Origin: Kingdonia uniflora
Lineage: Eukaryota > Streptophyta > Magnoliopsida > Ranunculales > Circaeasteraceae
Reading direction: 5' to 3'
DNA: 64,000 bases
Assembly (NCBI GenBank): GCA_014058105.1
Contig: JACGCM010000310.1
Coordinates: 62,001 to 126,000, forward strand
Position numbers and translations under genes: made by a program. Under the pieces are notes generated by a model. It made no database searches and was not told where the DNA came from. It was given only the letters and a program-made list of their open reading frames with translations. Positions 44,189 to 56,700 of the stretch are shown piece after piece; positions within the stretch are counted from its first letter, which is position 1; each line of letters starts with the position of its first letter.

Positions 44189-45603
44189 CTTTTCTTTTGA
44201 GAACTTTATTTCTTAGTGAAGCCTCCATAACAAGGAGTTTTCGGTCGACAATCCCTGCCAGTTGGTGAAGGTTACCAGGGTGTAGTGCCCCATCATGACC
44301 TAGACTCAGGATTCTCACAAGTAATATTTTCTTATGCTCCTTTCACATAGTTTATGGTCAAACTCGAGATTGGTGATAATTTTTCCTCTATCAGTTCTTA
44401 ATCATGCATGTAGCCTTGCAGCGTTAAAGGTTTTAGAGTACATTTGGCATATTTTTATTCTTAGGAATGAACTTATTCTTAGGCAGTTGTCTCCCTTGTA
44501 CCAAATTATTCCTAACATAAATGCTAAATTTCTTTTATACTGAGCAAAAATCTATTGAAGGTATTAATTGCAAAACTACAGTGAAGTGCACATTTTCAAA
44601 ATATGTCAATTTAACTTGAGTTAGTCGCTAATAAAAATATAGTAAATCTATGTTAAGATATTCTAAAATATTCTAGTATATACTTGGTACAATTTCAAAT
44701 TTTAGGCTTTTCCATAATATTTATGTCAAGGTAAAATCAGTTTAAGTTTTTGGATATTCATAAAAAATATATCATAAATTGTCAAAGTGCCATTATTTTA
44801 CTTTTCTACAAAAAACATTTAAAGAAATATTTTTCTACCCCAAATTTAAATCAAACATTGCCCTCAATGTTTGACAGCATAAAAAAAATGGAGGAATAAA
44901 AACTGGAATTTCTCACCTGAATGTGTCATGGGTTGCCTCCCTAGAAATGCTAAGTTTACTGTCTTCAGCCAGACGTATGTGCCCCTAAACTTAAAATTTT
45001 TAATATGACTGGAAGAGTACGAAGTTGAAAAGGTGATGTACTATCCTTGTTGCAAATTCTCTTTCAAAAACCAGATAACACATGAATGGTGATCCTTAAT
45101 ATTAGCCCCTAATTGGGCAGATATATTCTGTAAAAACTAGAGAAAATTTAAAACTAATTCTCTATGAAAATGATTTTTTCTAAAAAATTTGCCTATCATT
45201 TGATGATTCCAAGTTGAAATTTTTTGACAAATCAAGAAAAACTATTTTCTCCAAGATAAAGCAAAAACATACCCAGGGAACATATTTTCCTTTAGAATTT
45301 TCAATACAATCATATGACTACTACATGTTACAGTAAATAAGAAGATTTGTATACAAGTATTCATCCCCGAAAATAAACTAGATTCAAAACTCGATTTTCC
45401 TGGAAAGATATTTTCTTTGAAAATTTTCCAAACCCCTATGTTATCGTTGATATTCAAAAAAATGTGATAGGCAGTTATGACAATGGAAGTCCGTGAGGTA
45501 TCCCCAAAATTATAATTTTTCAAAAAGATGTTTTCTTTTAGTAGAAGAAGAACTATATAACATATTTATGGATGAGGGGATCGGGGAACAATTAACTCTA
45601 ACA
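44189..45603 (-). mobile_element. LARD-like copy Z, internal part with ORF remnant
   Basis: The minus strand matches B from about 41090 to 42522, including the conserved gggaggcaaccca box and the KENIF units. The frame 45242-45523 stays open over three units (KNYNFGDTSRTS, KIFKENIFPGKSSF, ILKENMFPGYVFALSW). The front half and 5-prime LTR of Z are missing; at 45603 it joins Tekay copy 2. Confidence 0.8.
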
Positions 45604-46300
45604 AACAATTAACTCTGTCCATGGTAGGTACTTGTCCCAGCTGCCCTTGAAGTCCAAAACACAAGCCCTAAGCATATCCTCATGGATCTGGTTAACTCGC
45701 TCTGTCTGACAATCGGTCTAAGGGTGAAATGTTGTACTAAAATCCAGTCTAGTATCCATAGCTCGCTGAAAACTCTGCCAAAATTTGCTGGTAAAACTGG
45801 CATCTCTTTCTGACATAATCGACACTAGAACCACGTATAAACGAAAAATCTCCCTCACATATATCCTGCTCAACTCGTCAGTAGTCATAGTCGTACGAAC
45901 CGGAATGAAATATGCCGATTTGGTCAATCGGTTCACAATCACCCAAATAGAATCATATTGTTTCTTCGTCCGCGGTAAACCCTATATGAAGTCCATCGTC
46001 ACATACTCCCATTTCCACTCAGGAATAGGTAAGGGTTTAAGCTGTCCAGCCGTTTCTGATGCTCGGCCTTCACCTGCTGGACAGTTAGACATTTGGAAAC
46101 AAAATCAGCTATCTCGTACTTCATATTGTCCCACCAAAAATGTCTCTTCAGGTCCTGTTACATCTTCATACTGCCTGGATGAATGGTGTATCTCGAACCA
46201 TGTGCCTCACTCAAAATCTCACATTTCAGTACCTCGGAATCTGGTATGCATAATTTTCCCCTGTATCTGATGCTACCATCTAAACTAAATGTCCAATCAG
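45604..46300 (-). pseudogene. Integrase front part of Tekay copy 2
   Basis: NRLTKSAYFIPVRTTMTTDE, SERDASFTSKFWQSFQRAMD and TRLDFSTTFHP are followed by CQTERVNQIHEDMLRACVL with frame changes. It breaks off in the WVEFAYNN block, which reads WTEL before LARD sequence begins. Confidence 0.82.
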
Positions 46301-46499
46301 GTCTGGTGTCGTCTGAAGCCCAAGACTATAATCTGTTGTCTTGCTGCTGCACCTTTATAATCCGAGAAATCTAAGACGGCTGAACTCTCAGATTTGCAAT
46401 AAGAGCACCCATAGTCTGTGAATCCAAAATCTGCCCAAACTCTGTAATGTCGCTAAACATCGTCTACTCACGAATCATCAGACGTGCATGTAATCCTCT

Positions 46500-46906
46500 A
46501 GGAAAATGGCTCAAAGCGTCGGCCACCACGTTCGCCTTCCCTGGATGGTATTGTCAATCTACATCGTACTCCTTCAGAAATTTCATCCACCTGTGTTGTC
46601 TCATGTTCAGCTCCTTCTGAGAGAAAAGATACTACAAACTCTTGTGATCAGAAAAGAGCTCGAATCTTTCCCCATATAAGTAGTGTTACCAGATCTTCAG
46701 CGGATAAACCACTACCACCAACTCGAGCTCATATAAGGGTAATTCCTCTCGTGTACCTTAAGCTGTCTCGAAGCGTAAGCCACCACCTTGCCCTCCTGCA
46801 TCAAAATACAACCAAGCCCACTGAGTGAAGCGTCGCTATATTTTCTGTTTCTCTGCCCATTGGACGGAATAGTTAAAACTGGCGCGGTAGTCAATCTGTT
46901 CTTCAA
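46500..46906 (-). pseudogene. RNase H of Tekay copy 2
   Basis: [34 protein letters not shown] and, behind a frameshift, LNMRQHRWMKF and [10 protein letters not shown]. This copy keeps CAA where copy 1 has TAA. Confidence 0.8.
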
Positions 46907-46954
46907 CTCGGCAAAAGCCGAAGTACATCTGTCATCCCAAACAAATCGTACATC

Positions 46955-47690
46955 CTATTGTGTTAAACGGGTCAAAGGAGCTGTAATCCGCAAAAACCCC
47001 TCAATAAATCTACGATAGTAACCTGCTAAACCCAGAAAACTGTGAATCTCTGTAACGCTCGTAGGCTGTGCCCAATCTGCAACTGCAACAACCTTGGAAG
47101 GATCTACTATAATTCCATACTTAGACACCACGTGTCCTGGCAATTTCCCCTCCTGCTGCAAAAACTCACACTTTTTCAAACTTCACAAATAATACGTTCT
47201 CCCGTAAAGTCTGTAAAGCGATCCTCAAATGTTTCTCATGCTCTGCCTCGGTCCTCAAATATATCAGAATGTCGTTGACGAACACAATGATGAACCGGTC
47301 AAGAAAAGTACTGAAAACACAGTTCATTAAGTCCATAAAAGTTGCGGGCGCGTTCGTCAAACTGAATGGCATCACCCTAAACTCATAGTGTCCATAACGA
47401 GTCCAAAAGGCTGTCTTCGAAACATCAGCTGCCCTGATCCCCAGCTGGTGGAAACCCAATTTGAGATCAATCTTCAAAAAGAACTGCGCTCCTCGAAGTT
47501 GGTCAAATAAGTCCTCAATCCTCCGCAACGGATATTTGTTCTTGATCGTGACATTGTTCAACTCGCGGTAGTCAATACACAAACCCATTGAACCATCTTT
47601 CTTCTTTGCGAACAAAACTGGAGTTCCCCACGGTGAAGTACTCGGTTGAATAAACTCCTGATTCATCAGCTTAAAAATTTAATCCTACAG
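46955..47690 (-). pseudogene. Reverse transcriptase of Tekay copy 2
   Basis: [53 protein letters not shown] and [17 protein letters not shown], then the catalytic box FVNDILIY with the first Asp of the DD pair replaced by Asn. The connection part LPGHVVSKYGIIVDPSKV and IHSFLGLAGYYRRFIEGF follows. Inactive by active-site change and frameshift near 47170. Confidence 0.88.
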
Positions 47691-48314
47691 CTCAACAGGC
47701 GCCATACGGTACGGTACCATCGAAATCGGTACTATACCAGGAACAAGATCTATGCCAAAATTAATCTCTCTCGTCGGCGGTAATCCAGAAATCTTCTGGA
47801 AATCATCGGAATAATCGCAAACGACAGAAATAGAGCTGACGTCCACGCCCGAGGACTCTAACTCTAAGAAAGCTAATAAGCCGACCACTGACTGTACAGG
47901 TTTCGAACTAGCAAACATGAATCGCCTCTCACCGGGAATACTAAAGGTAGCCGTCTTCTCGAAGCAGTCTAAAGTGACCCGGTGCGTCGACAACCAATCC
48001 ATGCCTAGGATGATGTCAAACTCATGCATCGATAAAACTAATAGGTCTGCTGATGGGACGTAACCACAAACAATAATCGGGCAATCTCTACATATACGTG
48101 AGATAGACACCGAAGAATCTAGAGGAGTTCTCACAAAAATCTCATCAATCAATAAAGAAGACTTAAAGCCAATAATGCAGAGAAATCCAGATGCTATGAA
48201 TGAATACGATGTGCCAGAATTGAAAAGAACACGAGCGGGCGAATAAGAAATATAGATCGTACCTTCCACTACAGGTGGAGCGGTCCGAGCATCTCGCCTC
48301 CCGACTATAAACAC
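47685..48314 (-). pseudogene. Protease of Tekay copy 2
   Basis: A 209-codon open frame. The active site reads VLFNSGTS, so the catalytic Asp is Asn (codon at 48219-48221). The rest is well kept ([55 protein letters not shown]). Confidence 0.85.
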
Positions 48315-48496
48315 TCTGCTCTGCCCACAGCCCTGAACCAGGCCCTGCTGCTGTCCTGGATGCTGCGGTCTCTAAACACTTCGAGGTCTTGAAATTACCT
48401 TTCTGCCCTGAGGACCCTGGAACGGTCTCTGGGGAAACTGTTGAATCTACTGAGGAGGTCGCAACTGATATCCCACGGGACCCTGAAACTGTCTCG

Positions 48497-49595
48497 CTAG
48501 CTGTGGAAATCTGACAGGTTTAAGACAATGTCGCTTGACGTACCTGGTCTCCCCGCAGTTCCAATACTGACGTAAAGCAGGTTGTGCTCTCTCAAAATAC
48601 TGCCCCTTCCCCCCGTAGCTCTAACTAACGTACCATCAAACCTTTGTCTCTTTAAACTCATGCTACCGTACTGTGTCTGTACCGCCCTACCCTTATCGGG
48701 TCTTAGGTCATGTCTCTGCTGGCTCCTCATGTCCTTAGACTTGTGATCCTCGACGTCATTTTGTTCTAAAGCCAAAGCTTTAGACAAAACCTCTTTGTAA
48801 GTGTTAACACCATAAGAAATAAAAAATCTCCTGAAGAATGGGCGAAGACCTTTCAAAAACTTCATCTTCTTCTGCTCCTCATCCTGAACGATGAACGGTG
48901 CATAATGAGCAAGCTCATTGAAATGCTAGTCGTATCTGGCAATGCTCATATCATCCTGCTCAAGTGCATAAAACTTTGAAATGCACGCGCCTCTATAGCT
49001 CTACGGAAAATACTGCCCAACGAATAGGTCCTAGAAAACTGCCCAAGGAATAGGAGTCCTCACCACCGTCCTTTTGGCCGTATCCCACCAATGATCTGCT
49101 TCCTCGTGTAGTAGATATGTTGTAAGTGTCACCCACTGATTGTCGGGACACTTCATCGCGTCCAAAGTCTTTTCAATAGACTCGAACCACGCCTCGGCCT
49201 CTGAAGGAATCAATGTGCCAGAAAATGCAGATGTTTGTACCTCAGGAGCTGCTCCAAGTAACTGTGCTCCCAGTGTACCAGGCTCCTAGCCTGCTGAAAG
49301 GAAGCGGCAAAACTGTCCATAAACTGTTTCATCTTTGCTGAAAAGCCCGAAGTGGCTACCGCTGGTAAGATGCCTGGATGCTCCGGAATCACTGAAGTAA
49401 GTGGGGCACCCTACGAATCAGAATCCCTAGTGCTACTCCCACACCAACCCTAGCCTCAGAAACTATTGGCTCTGCCTGAGGGATCAGAATAGACCCCGTA
49501 CTCTCCTGACTATCCACTGGCCCATTGGCCACTGTACCACTACACAAACCCCCATGAGTCCTAACAAGACCTCTACCTCTGCCACCTTTAGCCAT
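48497..49595 (-). pseudogene. gag of Tekay copy 2
   Basis: ATG at 49595 (MAKGGRGRG), then KMKQFMDSFAASFQQARS, AWFESIEKTLDAMKCPDNQW, WWDTAKRTVV and MKFLKGLRPFFRRFFISYG. The zinc knuckle reads YWNCGETRYVKRHC, so the first Cys and the His are lost. Stops include TAG at 49001-49003, shared with copy 1, and others where copy 1 has CAG. Confidence 0.85.
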
Positions 49596-49773
49596 CTGTT
49601 AGGAACAAAGAAAGACAACTCAGGACTGGATAGGAAAGGATTAGGAACGCAAAAGAATACGATAAAATATGGAGATCCGAAATGAATCGAACCTAACTCT
49701 GTCTAAGGTATAACTCGTCATATGATTTGCAATAACCAAGAAAAAGATTAACCTTACGCTCTGATACCAAGTC

Positions 49774-50575
49774 TGTCACGCCCCAAAATCCAGTAATCGG
49801 TAGCTTGACCAATTACTAGATTCAAAGCTGTGCAGGTTGGGGATTCCAAAAATTCTACCCCACAGATAGCTAAGCCGTAGATAAATTCTGGCTCGGCTAT
49901 TCACTTATAGCAATAATTATCGGAGTAAAGAAGGAATAATAACAACATAGCGGAAACGAAAGAAAAATATACATATCTGACTGAAATATATACAATGTGC
50001 TGAGATCACATACAAGAAAGTCTAAACTAAAGAAGATCTGCAGCGGCAAAAATAGGCTCCCAACTGGCTGAACCTCGCAGCGATCTAAGCTACTCAACCT
50101 CTGAAATGGTTAAAATTACGAGAGTAAGCAAACCACGGCTCACTAAAACCCAACAAAGCTAAATAACCTACAAATAAGATAAGTACTGAAGAAGAGAGAG
50201 AAGTGAATGAGATAGAGTAATAGATAAGGAGATGAAGAATAGTAACTAGGTAACTGTAATCCAGGTAAAGTGTTATAAGACAAGAGGCATATATGTATGA
50301 AGTGATGATGATATGACATGTAATGATGAGCGGGGATATTAACATAAATATCCCCTAATGCAGAAAGATTTAATATTTTAAATGTGTTTACTTAAAGAGA
50401 TTTGCTAAGGGGATATACAGGTGCGATTTCTTTTCTAGCTCGACCAAGCTAAGGATATTATCTCACTTGATCAGAGTGTTCCGGGCATTGTGACCCACAG
50501 AGCCTATCGTCCGAATTCTATTTAGTATTTCTTTGAATTACAACCACAACGAGGACTAAGTTCGCACCATTCCGA
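49774..50575 (-). repeat. Partial 5-prime LTR of Tekay copy 2
   Basis: On the complement it ends GGGGCGTGACA before the primer site and matches the last 800 or so bases of the copy 1 LTR. The front part, about two thirds of the LTR, is replaced by the joint to Tat element 2. Confidence 0.8.
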
Positions 50576-50690
50576 CTGTAAGTAATTGAATACTTGTAGA
50601 TAATGAGCACTAATCATCTACCTATAAGGATAATGATTAGTGTAAGGAGCACAACGCGGAATCTGGTAGATAATGAGGGACTAATCATCT
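50576..50690. other. Complex joint with filler DNA
   Basis: Holds a 23-base word identical to 30129-30151, a 10-bp inverted repeat (cactaatcat at 50608-50617, its complement at 50633-50642) and a near-copy of the coding words at 50668-50695 placed at 50598-50625. It lies between the Tekay LTR and Tat RNase H sequence. Confidence 0.75.
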
Positions 50691-51500
50691 ACCTGGCAGT
50701 TATAGACACTTCTATCAGCTCGGTCCTTATTCAACTTAAGGCAAAGATCAAAATGCCAGTCTATTTCATCAGCAAAATCCTCACTCCCACATAAATGTGG
50801 TATTCTAAAATTGAGAGACTTCTTCTAACTCTTGTTTTCACTTGGCATAAACTTAAGTACTACTTCCAAGCTCATACAGTCAAAGTCATAACAAACTACC
50901 CACTTTGGGAAGTTTTGTGCAAAAAAGAAAAATCCAGAAGGGTGCTGTAATGGTTAGTCAGTGTAGGAGAATATGATATCAAGTTCGAACAATGACATTC
51001 AAAAAAGGGTCAGGCCATTGCAAATTTTCTTACAGATTTTCCAGTGGAAGATCCTAATTTGGAGGAGCACGATCCTGACCTTATAAAATTTTTTACAGAA
51101 GATCCACCCACCATAGCATTTGACGATCTAGCTGAATGGGTTACAAGGAATGAGTAGAGACTTCCTACAAATAGTTCAGTAGGACCCGCAGGGTCAGGAA
51201 TTAGAATTGTATTGATCACCTCTCCCAATGTCAGAATCAAGAAATCAATCCACATAGATTTTGAAGCCTCTAAAAATGTCACAAAATACAAAGCTCTAAT
51301 TCATGGACTTGACCTCACACTCGAGCTTGGCATCCCAAAGCTATCGGTCTACATAGATTCTCTACTCATTGTCAACCATTACTCTGAACAGTACAAGAAG
51401 AATGGAAAGATGATCGAATATGCAGCCTTCGTTGCTGACAGGATGAGCAAATTTGCAAAAGTAACTCTAGACTATCTACCTTGAGGTGAAAACTGACACG
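50660..51500 (+). pseudogene. RNase H and second RNase H of Tat element 2
   Basis: The first domain shows IIYLAVIDTSISSVLIQLKA and MPVYFISKILTPT, then WYSKIERLLLTLVF. After a linker the second domain is open at 51212-51484: IHIDFEASKNVTKYKALIHG, LELGIPKLSVYIDSLLIVNH. The Asp-Ser of the YxDSxLVV block is kept. Stops at 50791 and near 51156 break the frame. Confidence 0.75.
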
Positions 51501-52620
51501 CCGATTACTTGGCTTATCTAGCTGGTGTCTTGGGTACAGAAGCAAGATATCTACAAATCGAAGTGATATCATCCCCCAACATTGATCTCCATTCTGTATA
51601 CACGATCGAAACTAGGGGCGATGAAAAGGAGGACGACGATTGGCGAAAGCTCTTCATTGCCTATCTTAACCTAGATAGCAAATGCACCAGTCCCCTCCCA
51701 ACACATCAATAGAGTGCCGACAGTTGCTCGAGAACTTGAAGCATTATATAGTTCAAAACGGTCCTTTATATTGTCATTCAGTTATAAAATGCTCAGAGAT
51801 TTACATGAAGGAACTTGTGGCTCCCATGCCGCAGGTCGATCACTCGCTAGCAGAACAATTACACAAGGAGTATTCTGGCCTGGAATGCACAAGAAAACAG
51901 AAGAATATTTACACAAATGTGGCACATGTCATTGATATGGATACATGATCCATGCCCCTGCGCTTGAACTACATGCAAACAAGGTTTTCTAGCAATTTAA
52001 GCGGTGGGCGCTCAATCTCGTCGAAAAATTTCCTAACACTCCAGGTAACCGATGATTCCAACTTGTGGCACCATATTATTTTACAAAATGGCAGGAAGCA
52101 GTTACACTCTGTCAAATTTGAGAAGAGGAGGCCATCTCTTTTATCTGGGAACACATCATCACTCAGTTTGGATACACCCACCTGATTCGGATCGGTAACG
52201 GGCCACAATTTGTTAGTAGCAAACACAACATCATCCACTCGCTATCCAATCCCTATTATCCTCAAGGCAATGGTCAAACCAAAATCAGCAACAAAGCCAT
52301 AATGGATGGACTCAAGAAAAGGCTTCAATCACAGAAAAAAGGAAATTGGATACGGGAACTTCCTCATGTCTTATGGGCAAACCGTACTACTCCACGTTAA
52401 TCAACCGGCTGTACCCCCTTCCTCCTCACCTATGGCACCAAAGCTTTCATTCTAATAGAATACCACCATTCCGTCTGAGATCGCGAGCTTACAGATGAAG
52501 AAAATGAATTTGAATTAATCTGCAATATGAATTGGATTAATAAAACTAAGGAACGCGCTATTGCCAACCTAGGTCGATATCACCATATGCTGGCCAGCTC
52601 ACGGTACTATCGTTAATCTC
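51500..52620 (+). pseudogene. Integrase of Tat element 2
   Basis: The zinc-finger part LHEGTCGSHAAGRSLASRTI ends in KCGTCH (51714-51935). The core follows as YYFTKWQEAVTL, FGYTHLIRIGNGPQFVSSKH, NPYYPQGNGQTKISNKAIMD, LPHVLWANRTTPR and FLLTYGTKAFI, ending near 52620. All blocks are in order but spread over frames, with several stops. Confidence 0.78.
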
Positions 52621-52771
52621 CTAGTTTCTCCATTTCAATAATCTTGTTCTTTCCATTCCAAAAGTGAGATTTTAATCTCCAACAAGTGTACATTCTATTC
52701 TACTCAATGAAAACTTCTAAGTTTTTTTCCATATTGTACTCTACTTACGTAGATTCTACTACATTACATAA

Positions 52772-53110
52772 ATTAAAGCAAAGGTAATACTAGCTTTCAA
52801 TAGACCTCTAAACAGATTAAAGCAAAGGTAAAACTAGCTTTCAATCGACCTCTGCACAGATTAAAGAAAAGGTTACACAGATTAAAGCAAAGGTAAAACT
52901 AGCTTTCAATCGACCTCTAAGCTGATAAAAGCAAAGGTAAAACTAGCTTTCATTCGACCTCTACGCAGATTAAAATAAAGGTAAAACTAGCTTTCAATCA
53001 CCCATCTATACAAAATCTATGATTAAAATAAAGGTAATACTAGTTTTCTATCAAAGACCTCTACCAGACATAAGATAAAGCAAAGGTCAAACTAGCTTTC
53101 ATATCTCAAT
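52772..53110. repeat. 44-bp tandem array, about eight copies
   Basis: attaaagcaaaggtaaaact recurs at 52772, 52816, 52881, about 52925 and onwards, with one short unit at 52860. Units hold actagctttcaat and cgacctct. It lies directly behind integrase and before the antisense ORF, the same place as the 75-bp array of element 1 but unrelated in sequence. Confidence 0.9.
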
Positions 53111-53151
53111 ATGTCTGTAACTATATATATTTCTACAGGTTACATCTACAA

Positions 53152-53330
53152 GTAGGGATGGCAATGGAACGGATTTGGGGTGGGAGAGCTAATCCCATCT
53201 CCATTCTCGCTTAAGTTCCCTACTCCCATCCCCGCCCCAAAACCCATTTAACTTAAACGGGGATCCCCATCCCCACCCCCACATTACAAAACTAAATCCC
53301 ACCCCCACCCCATTTAACTAATAAAACTAT
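53152..53330. repeat. C/G-block low-complexity stretch
   Basis: It begins gtagggatggcaatggaac and continues with runs such as cccatccccgcccc and ccccatccccacccccac. Such gggatggcaatgg... sequences are common dispersed plant repeats. I see no matching inverted end on the right, so an intact transposon cannot be claimed. Confidence 0.5.
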
Positions 53331-53763
53331 TTTTTAAATAAATTACTCTCTTATTTAGGTTTTTTTAATATATATTTAAGGGTAATAACAATACACTATT
53401 TAAATTAGGTGAGGCAGGGCAGGTATTGATTTTGTACATTCAACTATGCCTTTCCCCACAACAGGAGGACGTTTAGTAAAAAATCAGGAGCTCAAGCAGC
53501 AACAGTAATCCAGCATTTATCTACCAATTCAACTGGTCGAGAACCTAACTCTATTTCTATTGCATTCATACAGTTTTATCAATCTATATCAGCTTTACAA
53601 ATATATCCTCTTCCCGACAGATAGTCATACAAGGTATTCCTCTTGAACTCAAGTCTTCTCACTTCTTCCATAAAATAGGCAATAACAACCATTAACATCT
53701 TTGAGCGCGTTGCTTCAGGAATAACTGCTTTGGAAAAACTCTCTCTCAATCTCTGATAACGTT

Positions 53764-56700
53764 ATTACATCTTTTTATACCTTCCGTCTTGCCACTCCAT
53801 GTGTCTATCTATGCGGGATACAAAATCATTATGCTCATTCACCTTCTTGGCTACTTTATCTGACTCTGCCTGGTTCGTCATCTTCAATCCTGCCACTTGA
53901 GCACGAAGTTCCTCAAGCTTCCTGTCTTTACCTACAGTTTGCCCAGTAGGAAACTTTTTTAGCAATTCGTCTTTTTTCCTTATCAATTGATCCTTACCCC
54001 TGATCACCTGCTCTAACTCCCGCTCTCTGCTATGAGCAATATCCAACTTACCTTGGCTTTCTCTTAAGCGCTCATATTCTCTTTGAACGTGAGCTTAAAT
54101 ATGAGCTACATCTTCCTCCAGCTTTCTAATTTGAGTTGGCAAGTCAATCACATCCCCTTGTTCAATGGAGACCCCGACATCGCCTTTTTTCTTCTTCAAT
54201 TGCTCTCCAGCCTCGGCTTTGTTAACACGCAAATTAGCCGCTACCAAATCGGTAATCAATTGGGCCACCCTCTCATTCAATTCATCACATCGTCTTTGGG
54301 CCATTCAAAAATCTATATCTTTAGTAGGTAGTGCCACAATTAACAGCTCCACCGTAATTCCCAATTCGTCTAGGTCAGCTTGAGCCCTGTTTAGCTCGCT
54401 ATCCTTCTCAATCATTTTACTCTTCAATTGCTCCAGTTCGCATCTGGAACTCATTAGATTATCTCAAGTATGTTCTTGCTCATTCATTTTTTTATTCGTT
54501 TGGCCTTTCAGACTGGCCACAAAACCCCGTAACTCTTTCTCTATCATTTCTAATGACTGGATACGGTATCGAGCCATGTTTGCCTCCTTTCTCTTCACCA
54601 TCAACGTATCATTCTGGCTTTTGAGCTTCGTAGTCTCCTTCTTCGCCTCCGCGAGCTCTTTTTTCCATCTTTTAATTTCGACATCTTTTCCCTCGATCTT
54701 CTGAGTTAGGTCATCAACAGTTTGTGTTGCCTTGACAAACTTGAAATGTACTTTGACATGTTGATCCTCCCTATCTTCAGTTGCCTCTCTCATCCTATAA
54801 AATTCTGCCGCATACTCTTGGTTATATCATAGTATCTTTTGTTCACTCAAGCGAGCAGACTCCAGTTCGACCTACTTTACAAATACAATACATTAAGTTT
54901 GATTCAACAACACACCTCAAATGCATTCAATCATAATACAGGAGTCTGATTTCTAACAAATTTCTATTTTTGATATTTTACTGTTGTGAGACTACTTCTA
55001 AACTTAAGGTTGAAGTATGATCCCAGTTCAATGACAATAACATGTACATCCAATTTTAAGGTACACATTCTCTATGTTTTAACTTTCTCAACACTTTGGT
55101 ATTATCTAGATACATTTGATTGCCATTGCCCCTAAACTGCTAACATATTTTTGGTCTGTCCCTATACTATAATTTTTACTTTATAGCTCTAAAGTAATGC
55201 AGTATATAAGTCAAATATTTTTTGCTCTTATCTAACATGTAGCCCCGCCTGCGAAGTCAATAAGAATGCCGAGGCATCTTTCTCCATAGAAAGCTCATTC
55301 TCTAACTCCTCAATTCTGAGGTGCATATCCTTAAGTTCCTACACACAATGTTTGCAAACATCTCTTAGCCTATAGAAGTTTATCCTACAAAAAAATATTT
55401 CATACAATTATAGTTCTCAAACCCCACATAAAAACATAACCAAACCTTTAACACATTAGTCTACCTTCTCATTATCATCCCCTTGGTTCTCTAGCTTAAT
55501 TTGGGGAGAGACCCCATCCAACCGTCCTACCACACCAACTACCTCATCTTTTACCTCGTCCTCTACAACGTAGGTACCCTCTATAATAGCTTTAACCTCA
55601 GCTTTAAAGTACCCCACTAAAAGGAATTGGCACCCTAGTCTATCTCGTTGAACTACCACCTCATCCAAGTTCTTTTGTGCTTCTTCTATCCGTTCACTAA
55701 TCTACACCTCCTGCGCAGCCTTCACAGAATCTAGTCACTTCTCCTCTAGACCCAGGTCAGACTTCAATCGAGATACCTTCTTCTCGAGCTCTACCTTCCC
55801 ATTCTCGAGCTCAGATTTTCCCTCCTCGATCCCGAGGCAGATCCCCATCAGTAAACGAGCAGCTTACAATAAATTGAACATATTTTTAGCTCGAATCAGA
55901 ATACAAATTTCATAAAATAAACAAGTCATCAATACTTACTATTTTTCTCAGTACTGACTATGCAGAGGCACTCATCTTCTCAGTACCCTTACGAGCTGCA
56001 AGCCTCACCCTGTCCTCCACAGTTCTCAGCTCATCTTCCTCAACAGGTCGATTCTCCATGACCTTTACCCTAATCACTTCAGCAGGAGAATCTGCCCTCC
56101 TCTTTTTTGTATCCCCCTCGACCTTACTACTTCCCGTAGTTCCAAAGGTCGAGCCACGTTTCACAACCCTCTTCTTAAAAAAATTGAACTAACTTGCTTG
56201 ATATAGAAAATTTTTGCACATCCACAAAATCCAACTAAGTAGCCTTCGGCAAAGTTACTTGCTTCTCTCCATCAGCCCCTCTCTTTTACTAACTCCAGTT
56301 CCTGTTATTAGTCTTTTTGCCTGGGACTTTTGTACCTTCTCAGACATGCTATTAGCTCATTTATTTCGGTTAATACCGAGGTCCTTCAGAATTACCTCAA
56401 GCTCAACTCCTTCTTGAGCAACAGTATCTAATAGGGACTCCTTCTTGGTCACCTTCGACCGTGGACCTGTAAAACAAACACAACACATTATTAACAACAT
56501 AATAACCTTTAATATCAGCAGTTCGATATCATACACAATTACTTACTTTTCTTCATAGTTCTATACAAAAGTTTTATGGGTTCTTCATCTTCTCTATGAA
56601 TGCAATCACCTTTCACCCATATCACATTTTCATTCCATATTTGACCTGCTAAATTAAAATCAAAGAAAAGTGGTCAAGACGAGCTCAAGCATAAATATGC

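Larger units (their letters stand above)
45604..50575 (-). mobile_element. Tekay-type chromovirus copy 2, truncated
   Basis: The minus strand carries a partial 5-prime LTR (49774 to about 50575), primer site (about 49758-49770, CTTGGTATCAGAGCG on the complement), gag (48497-49595), protease (47685-48314), RT (46955-47690), RNase H (46500-46906) and the front of integrase (45604-46300). The end of integrase, chromodomain and 3-prime LTR are gone. Copy 2 differs from copy 1 at many sites, so they are separate insertions of one family. Confidence 0.9.

Noticed and set aside
53152..53420. hAT or MITE insertion starting tagggatggcaatgg
   Set aside because: No matching inverted terminus or target duplication was found on the right side.
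53765..54793. Host coiled-coil gene (myosin- or kinesin-like)
   Set aside because: No motor or other host domain is present, and the place behind a Tat integrase on the opposite strand fits the known antisense ORF of these elements.
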